From NCBI GenBank assembly GCA_910587495.1, contig CAJUMT010000112.1, positions 1-10,971 of the forward strand: 10,971 nt of DNA. Direction: 5' to 3'. A model generated the notes under the pieces. The model ran no database searches. It had not been told where the DNA came from and worked only from the letters and a program-made list of their open reading frames with translations. Source of the stretch: an uncultured Lachnospiraceae bacterium (GTDB lineage Bacteria > Bacillota_A > Clostridia > Lachnospirales > Lachnospiraceae). Both the position numbers and the translations under genes were made by a program. Shown here piece by piece: positions 6,640 through 10,971 of the stretch. The first letter of the stretch is position 1; each line of letters begins with the position of its first letter.

Positions 6640-8574
6640 TTAATCATTTAGCTCTTTTACAGGAAGGCCTTCATGCAGATCTGTCATGAAGGCTTTCCAT
6701 ATGCTTACAGGGTAGGTGGAACCTGCCAGGGCGCTTAAGCCCCGGGGAGAGTCGAAACCGACCCAGACACCGGTGGTATAGTAGGCAGAATATCCAATAA
6801 ACCAACCGTCAATATTGTCGTTGGTGGTGCCGGTCTTGCCTGCGCAGGGGTGATCGGAAATCCCCTGGCCTTTGGCAGTCCCCCGGGTCAGAACGCCTTC
6901 CAGTATATTGGTCATCTCTCTGGCAGCGTCGGTTTCATAGACCTTAAATTCTTCGTGCCCGGGCGCTACAATAATGTTGCCGTCCATGTCGGTGATCATG
7001 GTGATACAGGTGGGAAGGCGGTAATTTCCTTCGTTGGCAAGGGCTGCGTAAGAGGCTGACATTTCCAGGGAACTGACGCCTCTGGTCAGTCCTCCCAGAG
7101 AAGCAGCCAGCGTATAATCGTCTTCTACAATAGAAGAAAAATGCATATCCAAAAGACGGGACAGGCCGTTTTCGGGCGTGACTTCACGAAACAGTTTATA
7201 AGCGACCGTATTTTTGGACTGTTCTACAGCGGCCCGGAGCGTCATGGACCCGGCATAGCGCCCGGAAGAGTTGGATGGTCCGTCTGGTTCTTTGGAATCA
7301 ATGACGGCGGAGGAGGCTGTATATCCCATCTCCAGCGCGGGCGTGTAGACGATCAGGGGCTTGATGGAGCTGCCCGGCTGGCGGAAGCTCATAAAAGCCC
7401 GGTTGTAGTCCGTGGAGATGCCTTCCTGGCTGCGTCCGCCCACGATGGCGCATACAAGTCCTGTGCTGTTGTCGATGCAGACCGCGGAGGACTGCAGCGC
7501 ATAAGCGCCGGAAGTTCCCAGTGTGTTGTAGTCTGCCAGGCTTTCGTCGATTTTATCCTGCAAAAGCTTCTGGGTGTCCATATCTATGGAGGTGTAGAGC
7601 CGGTATCCTTTTGTGTAGAGATCCTGACGGCAGGTATCATGGTCTTTTCCCGTGGCTTCCATCAAAGCCCGGGTGGCGCATTCGTATATGTAAGTATGCG
7701 CCCATGTGCGCGTAAAGGACGTGCGCGAAGGATTAAGAGTGATCTCTTCTGCCAGAGCTTCTTCATATTCATTTTTTGAAATCAGGTCGTCCTGATACAT
7801 GTTTTTCAGGATCAGGTTTCGACGTTTTAAAGTGTTTTCTTTGTGCAGAAGCGGATCAAAGCTGGTAGGATTATTGGGGACGGCGCATAAAAAGGCGGTT
7901 TCTGACAGGCTGAGTTCGTCAATATCTTTACTGAAATATCCTCTGCTTGCTGCCTGTATTCCATAATATCCATTGGAAAAATAGATATTGTTGATATAAA
8001 ATTCCAGTATTTCATCTTTAGAATACTTTTTTTCCAGCGCCATGGCAATAAAGATCTCTTCTACTTTGCGTTCCCATTTAACCGTGTGCGTCAGGTAGAT
8101 ATTTCTGGACAGCTGCTGGGTGATGGTGCTTCCACCCTGGGTGATGCTGTTTTTGGCTACTAGCGATTCCACCGCCCGCAGGATTGCGAAAGGATCAAAC
8201 CCGCCGTGTTTGTAAAAACGCTTATCTTCAACACTTACAAAGGCTTCTTTTACTTTCTCCGGGATCTTTTCAGAGTTCAGGTATACGATATTTTTTTCAT
8301 TTCTTAAAAGGGCGATCAGCCGGTTATCCGCGTCGTACACTTCGCCGGACAGGTCTGTCTGGAAATCCTCTGCCGAGGACTGCTCCATGATTTCCTGCGC
8401 TTCTTTGTACAGGCCAATTACGGTCTGTATATATCCTGTCTGATAAAAGAGAAAAAAAGCTCCGGCCAGAATACACAATACCGAAACCTGCGACAGCCGG
8501 AAGAAAAAGCTTCCTATATCGCGCCTTTTTTTTCGGGTTTTTCCATGCTTTTTTCCTTTTCTTTTATTGTTCAT
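6640..8574 (-). CDS. Second class A (bifunctional) penicillin-binding protein
   Basis: A 644-residue peptidoglycan glycosyltransferase/transpeptidase anchored in the membrane. The N-terminus is very basic (residues 1-19) and is followed by one anchor (about 23-44). The GT51 domain has VEDKRFYKHGG with catalytic Glu116, QGGSTITQQLSRN at 146-158 and DEILEFYINNIYFSNGYYG at 187-205. The transpeptidase domain has SSIK at 402-405 (nucleophile Ser402), SKN at 453-455 and KTGT at 580-583. It ends soon after the catalytic domain, without the Cys-rich, Pro-rich extension of its neighbour. All active-site motifs are present. The start has only a weak ribosome binding site: AGAGAGG is 15 bases away and a closer AAAGAGA is poor. 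No better in-frame start is visible. Its stop is 6 bp from the stop of the other PBP, and the two proteins differ clearly, so this is not a recent duplication. Confidence 0.95.
   Translation of the reverse strand: MNNKRKGKKHGKTRKKRRDIGSFFFRLSQVSVLCILAGAFFLFYQTGYIQTVIGLYKEAQEIMEQSSAEDFQTDLSGEVYDADNRLIALLRNEKNIVYLNSEKIPEKVKEAFVSVEDKRFYKHGGFDPFAILRAVESLVAKNSITQGGSTITQQLSRNIYLTHTVKWERKVEEIFIAMALEKKYSKDEILEFYINNIYFSNGYYGIQAASRGYFSKDIDELSLSETAFLCAVPNNPTSFDPLLHKENTLKRRNLILKNMYQDDLISKNEYEEALAEEITLNPSRTSFTRTWAHTYIYECATRALMEATGKDHDTCRQDLYTKGYRLYTSIDMDTQKLLQDKIDESLADYNTLGTSGAYALQSSAVCIDNSTGLVCAIVGGRSQEGISTDYNRAFMSFRQPGSSIKPLIVYTPALEMGYTASSAVIDSKEPDGPSNSSGRYAGSMTLRAAVEQSKNTVAYKLFREVTPENGLSRLLDMHFSSIVEDDYTLAASLGGLTRGVSSLEMSASYAALANEGNYRLPTCITMITDMDGNIIVAPGHEEFKVYETDAAREMTNILEGVLTRGTAKGQGISDHPCAGKTGTTNDNIDGWFIGYSAYYTTGVWVGFDSPRGLSALAGSTYPVSIWKAFMTDLHEGLPVKELND
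6662..6698. other. Long hairpin inside the 3' end of the second PBP gene
   Basis: GGAAGGCCTTCATG (6662-6675) and CATGAAGGCTTTCC (6685-6698) pair over 14 positions with one wobble-type mismatch. The 9-nt spacer contains the palindrome CAGATCTG. It lies about 20 bases inside the minus-strand PBP coding end and about 28 bases past the stop of the plus-strand PBP. Neither side has a T-tract, so it is not a classical intrinsic terminator. It may still slow RNA polymerase or protect the 3' ends of both convergent transcripts. Confidence 0.55.
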
Positions 8575-8609
8575 TGTCTCTTTTTATATCCTCTCTGCGT
8601 CTTTTTTTT

Positions 8610-8638
8610 ATTATAATCCCAATCCTGTTTTGTGGCAA
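8610..8638 (-). promoter_or_regulatory. Sigma-A promoter of the second PBP gene
   Basis: Read on the minus strand, TTGCCA (8633-8638) and a perfect TATAAT (8610-8615) are separated by exactly 17 bp. Transcription would start near 8603, inside a run of eight A residues (8602-8609, T on the plus strand), giving a leader of about 29 bases. Strong match. Confidence 0.82.
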
Positions 8639-8668
8639 GCATCCGGGTACGCCTATCCAGAAACAACC

Positions 8669-8697
8669 TTGACACGCTTCACCGAATGTCGTATGAT
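8669..8697 (+). promoter_or_regulatory. Sigma-A promoter of ilvE
   Basis: A perfect TTGACA (8669-8674) and TATGAT (8692-8697) are separated by exactly 17 bp. The start would be near 8704, giving a leader of about 56 bases. That is too short for a T-box or leader-peptide attenuator, so control, if any, is probably at the promoter. Its -35 box lies only 30 bp from that of the divergent PBP promoter. Confidence 0.85.
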
Positions 8698-8713
8698 TGT
8701 GAAAAGATAACCG

Positions 8714-8728
8714 ATTGTCTTAAACAAT
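8714..8728. promoter_or_regulatory. Small dyad in the ilvE leader (weak operator candidate)
   Basis: ATTGT (8714-8718) and ACAAT (8724-8728) form a 5-bp inverted repeat around CTTAA, about 10 bases after the predicted transcript start. It could bind a repressor, but it is short and AT-rich and may be chance. Confidence 0.2.
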
Positions 8729-8759
8729 ATCTACATACACAGGAAAGGAAGTCAATCTG

Positions 8760-9785
8760 ATGGAGAAGAAAAACATCGACTGGGGGAATCTTGGTTTTGC
8801 TTATATGCCGACCGATAAAAGATTCGTTGCCAATTACAAAGACGGAGCATGGGATGAGGGAACCTTGTCTGACGATCCCATGATTGTCATGAGCGAATGT
8901 GCCTGCGTGCTGCAGTACGCGCAGACCTGTTTTGAAGGAATCAAGGCTTACACCACAGAGGACGGCAGGATCGTAACCTTCCGCCCTGACCTGAATGCAA
9001 AACGTATGGCGGATTCCGCAAGAAGGCTTCAGATGCCTGTATTCCCGGAAGACCGTTTCGTAGAAGCGGTTATTGAAACGGTAAAAGCCAACGCGGCGTA
9101 TGTGCCTCCCTACGGAAGCGGGGCAACTTTGTATATCCGTCCTTTTATGTTTGGCATTGATTCTATTATCGGTGTAAAACCGGCGAATGAATACCAGTTC
9201 AGGATTTTTACCACACCGGTAGGTCCGTACTTTAAAGGCGGCGCAAAGCCCATCACGATTCGCGTGTCGGATGTAGACCGTGCCGCGCCCCATGGAACTG
9301 GCGATATTAAGGCGGGGCTTAACTATGCCATGAGCCTTTATAATATCGTGGATGCCCATAACCAGGGATTTGATGAAAATATGTACTTGGATCCCGCTAC
9401 TCGTACCTATGTGGAGGAAACCGGGGGCGCGAATTTTATGTTTATTACCAAAGACGGTAAATTTGTAACGCCCAAGTCGGGCAGCATCCTTCCTTCCGTA
9501 ACCCGCCGTTCGCTGATGGCGGTTGCAAAAGACTATCTTGGAATGGAAGTGGAAGAACGTCCGGTTAGAAAAGACGAGCTGAAAGATTTTGCAGAATGCG
9601 GCCTGTGCGGCACTGCGGCGGTCATTTCTCCGGTGGGCAAGATTGTGGATCATGGTACGGAGATCTGTCTTCCAAGCGGTATGGATGAAATGGGTCCTGT
9701 GACGAAAAAACTGTACGATACCCTGACCGGTATCCAGATGGGCCGGGTGAAAGCCCCGGAAGGATGGATCAGGGAGATTTTATAA
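8760..9785 (+). CDS. ilvE: Branched-chain amino acid aminotransferase
   Basis: PLP-dependent fold-type IV transaminase that swaps the amino group between glutamate and the keto acids of leucine, isoleucine and valine in the cytoplasm. The 341 residues match the longer BCAT subgroup (eukaryote-like, also common in Firmicutes). Visible signatures are CFEGIKAY (57-64), FRPDLNAKRM (74-83), ATLYIRPFMFG (122-132) and GDIKAGLNYAMSL (181-193), where Lys184 should hold PLP. EETGGANFMF (219-228), SILPSVTRRSL (242-252) and CGLCGTAAVISPVG (280-293) follow. The start has AGGAAAGGA (8741-8749) about 10 bases upstream. It has its own strong promoter and a terminator, so it appears to be a single-gene transcript. 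The CGLC pair at 280-283 could be redox-sensitive, but that is speculation. Confidence 0.96.
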   Translation: MEKKNIDWGNLGFAYMPTDKRFVANYKDGAWDEGTLSDDPMIVMSECACVLQYAQTCFEGIKAYTTEDGRIVTFRPDLNAKRMADSARRLQMPVFPEDRFVEAVIETVKANAAYVPPYGSGATLYIRPFMFGIDSIIGVKPANEYQFRIFTTPVGPYFKGGAKPITIRVSDVDRAAPHGTGDIKAGLNYAMSLYNIVDAHNQGFDENMYLDPATRTYVEETGGANFMFITKDGKFVTPKSGSILPSVTRRSLMAVAKDYLGMEVEERPVRKDELKDFAECGLCGTAAVISPVGKIVDHGTEICLPSGMDEMGPVTKKLYDTLTGIQMGRVKAPEGWIREIL

Positions 9786-9791
9786 ACCAAG

Positions 9792-9824
9792 ATCCCCGGG
9801 GGAACTTAAAATCCCGGGGATTTT
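9792..9824 (+). terminator. Intrinsic terminator of ilvE
   Basis: ATCCCCGGG (9792-9800) pairs perfectly with CCCGGGGAT (9813-9821) around a 12-nt loop, starting 7 bases after the ilvE stop. A short T-run (9821-9824) follows. The stem is strong but the T-tract is short, so some read-through into the next genes is possible. Confidence 0.8.
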
Positions 9825-9929
9825 ATACTCGTGAACGCATATATTTGCCGTTTTTTGTTCAGAGTTACAGCAGCGTTCACTCGTTATACGGGATGTTGTC
9901 TGGCAGCTGTTTACGTTCGTGAGTATAAA
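9822..9929. other. 108-bp element with 16-bp complementary ends (structured RNA or MITE-like candidate)
   Basis: TTTATACTCGTGAACG (9822-9837) and CGTTCGTGAGTATAAA (9914-9929) can pair over 16 consecutive positions in RNA, including two tandem G-U wobbles. The inner part of the left arm, GTGAACGC (9831-9838), can instead pair perfectly with GCGTTCAC (9873-9880). ACAGC (9867-9871) can pair with GCTGT (9906-9910). The left arm begins in the T-run of the ilvE terminator. No open frame of note or clear promoter lies inside. It could be a leader or untranslated region of the next gene, a small RNA, or a degenerate miniature element. No obvious target-site duplication is visible. Confidence 0.45.
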
Positions 9930-9960
9930 TCAGCAAAAATTTTGACAGGAGTATAGTTTG

Positions 9961-10434
9961 ATGGATGAGAAATATACAGAATATTGCGTATCTGTGCAGC
10001 AGACCCCGATGATGCGTCTGAAGCAGGCGGCTGTTTTCCTTCTGACAATCGCGGCAGTTTTTCTGGCCTTTATGGTTCACTGGATATTTTTGCTGGCGGT
10101 TCTGGCCGGTTGTGTGCTGTGTTATTTTGCATATATGAGTGCGGATCTCGAATATGAAACAATCTATGTGGACGGCTCCCTGGAGATAAGCGCGATCTAC
10201 CGGAAGATGCGCAGGAAAAGAAAATTTTTGTGCGAACTGAAGAATATGTCCGGTTATCATATAGGCAGGAAAGAGGACGCCGTTCGTTTGGGCTCTGTTA
10301 CAAGAGATTTTTCTTCTCACAGGGACACAGACGACTGCTGCGTGATAAAAATCGAAAATCATGTGGTCTTATTTGAACCGGGAGCGGATTTTATAAAAAT
10401 TTTAGAAAGGCAGTATAAAACATTAAAAGTATGA
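9961..10434 (+). CDS. Small membrane protein of unknown function, possibly DUF6106-like
   Basis: A 157-residue protein. Residues 1-18 are polar (MDEKYTEYCVSVQQTPMM). A hydrophobic hairpin of two membrane helices follows (about 21-39 and 41-58). A cytoplasmic-looking, charged domain of about 95 residues then carries ETIYVDGSLEISAIYRKMRRKRKF and alternating beta-like stretches, reminiscent of small PH-like membrane proteins. The layout resembles the clostridial family labelled DUF6106, but that is from memory and only tentative. I chose the ATG at 9961, 9 bases after AGGAG (9947-9951); a TTG three bases earlier would add one residue. No convincing promoter is seen; the best -10-like box, TATAAA at 9924-9929, lacks a -35. 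The stop overlaps the next start as ATGA, so the two proteins are probably made together. Function unknown. Confidence 0.8.
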   Translation: MDEKYTEYCVSVQQTPMMRLKQAAVFLLTIAAVFLAFMVHWIFLLAVLAGCVLCYFAYMSADLEYETIYVDGSLEISAIYRKMRRKRKFLCELKNMSGYHIGRKEDAVRLGSVTRDFSSHRDTDDCCVIKIENHVVLFEPGADFIKILERQYKTLKV

Positions 10435-10971
10435 GCGTTAAGACAGGACTGGTACTTGAAGGCGGCGCCATGCGGGGAATTTATACCGCAGGCGTTCTGG
10501 ATGTATTGATGGAAAATGGAATACAGACAGACGGCGTGATCGGCGTATCCGCAGGGGCAGTCCATGGATGTTCTTTTATTTCGGGGCAGCATGGCAGAAG
10601 TATACGCTATTACATGAAATATATGAAAGACCCCAGGTTTATGAGCTTCTGGTCCTTACTGACTACCGGCAGCCTGGTAGGTACAAAGTTCTGTTACCAT
10701 GAGTTGCCGGAGCATCTGGACGTTTTTGATAATGAAGCGTTTATGCGGTCCTCCGTGAAATTTTATGTAGTATGTACGAATGTGGAAACCGGAAAAGCAG
10801 AATATATCCGTATGGACGATATGCAGAAGATCGAGTATTTGCAGGCTTCCGCCTCTATGCCGTTAGTCTCCCGGATTGTGGAAACGGACGGAAAGAAACT
10901 TCTGGACGGAGGCGTGGCGGACAGTATACCGGTCCAGGCGTTTCGTTCCATGGGATATGAAAAAAATATTG
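10431..10971 (+). CDS. Patatin-like phospholipase family protein, 3'-truncated by window edge
   Basis: Predicted serine lipid acyl hydrolase with a Ser-Asp catalytic dyad; the first 180 residues are visible and the frame is still open at the window end. LVLEGGAMRGIYTAGVLD (7-24) is the oxyanion-hole motif. VIGVSAGAVHG (36-46) is the GxSxG nucleophile elbow with Ser40. LLDGGVADSIPV (157-168) is the DGG motif with the catalytic Asp159. All active-site residues are present. Bacterial relatives of this type are usually near 280 residues, so about 100 should follow. The ATG overlaps the upstream stop (ATGA), and no strong ribosome binding site is seen, so translation is probably coupled to the small membrane protein. 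The substrate is unknown; membrane phospholipids or other acyl esters are possible. The family is certain. Confidence 0.93.
   Translation, partial: MSVKTGLVLEGGAMRGIYTAGVLDVLMENGIQTDGVIGVSAGAVHGCSFISGQHGRSIRYYMKYMKDPRFMSFWSLLTTGSLVGTKFCYHELPEHLDVFDNEAFMRSSVKFYVVCTNVETGKAEYIRMDDMQKIEYLQASASMPLVSRIVETDGKKLLDGGVADSIPVQAFRSMGYEKNI

Noticed and set aside
7141..7779. A 212-codon plus-strand frame opposite the second PBP
   Set aside because: Antisense to the transpeptidase domain with intact catalytic motifs; no recognisable protein features and no ribosome binding site of note.
8575..8759. Possible riboswitch or T-box leader for ilvE
   Set aside because: The predicted leader is only about 56 bases with no T-box sequence, no terminator hairpin and no leader peptide rich in branched-chain codons.
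8679..9653. A 324-codon open frame on the minus strand opposite ilvE
   Set aside because: It is fully antisense to an unmistakable ilvE, the translation is rich in His, Arg and Cys with no recognisable motif, and it covers the ilvE promoter; a compositional shadow.
9942..9978. TTGACA (9942-9947) with TATACA (9973-9978) as a promoter before the small membrane protein
   Set aside because: The spacing is 25 bp, too long for sigma-A, and the -10 would lie inside the coding region; TTGACA here overlaps the ribosome binding site by chance.

Overview
The window looks like ordinary chromosomal DNA from a low-to-mid GC Gram-positive anaerobe, most likely a Lachnospiraceae/Clostridia member. This rests on strong AGGAGG-type ribosome binding sites, sigma-A-type promoters, clostridial-style class A penicillin-binding proteins, and small membrane/PAP2 proteins of the kind seen in that group. 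The taxon is an inference. I see no transposase, integrase, CRISPR array, tRNA, rRNA or phage gene.

Layout: (1) 1-822, the C-terminal three quarters of MutY (adenine DNA glycosylase), cut by the left edge. (2) 917-3100, a two-gene unit of UDP-galactopyranose mutase (glf) and a family 2 glycosyltransferase, preceded by two repeated hairpin modules. (3) 2993-3727, minus strand, a PAP2/inositol-phosphorylceramide-synthase-like membrane protein whose 3' end overlaps the glycosyltransferase gene tail to tail by 108 bp. (4) 3925-6633, a 902-residue class A penicillin-binding protein behind a near-consensus promoter that lies inside a 12-bp dyad. (5) 6640-8574, minus strand, a second, shorter class A penicillin-binding protein (644 residues), tail to tail with the first at a 6-bp gap. 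(6) 8760-9785, branched-chain aminotransferase ilvE, divergent from the second PBP; both promoters are clear and lie back to back. (7) 9792-9929, an intrinsic terminator followed by a potential 16-bp long-range stem. (8) 9961-10434, a small two-helix membrane protein, translationally coupled (ATGA) to (9) 10431-10971, a patatin-like phospholipase cut by the right edge.

How the genes fit together: most of the window concerns the cell envelope. Glf with the glycosyltransferase suggests galactofuranose in a surface glycan. The PAP2 protein may act on a lipid phosphate. The two bifunctional PBPs polymerise and crosslink peptidoglycan. MutY (DNA repair) and IlvE (amino-acid metabolism) are unrelated housekeeping genes. 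I did not find a convincing new multi-gene system. The most unusual signals are non-coding: the dyad over the PBP promoter, the repeated hairpins before glf, and the foldable region after ilvE.
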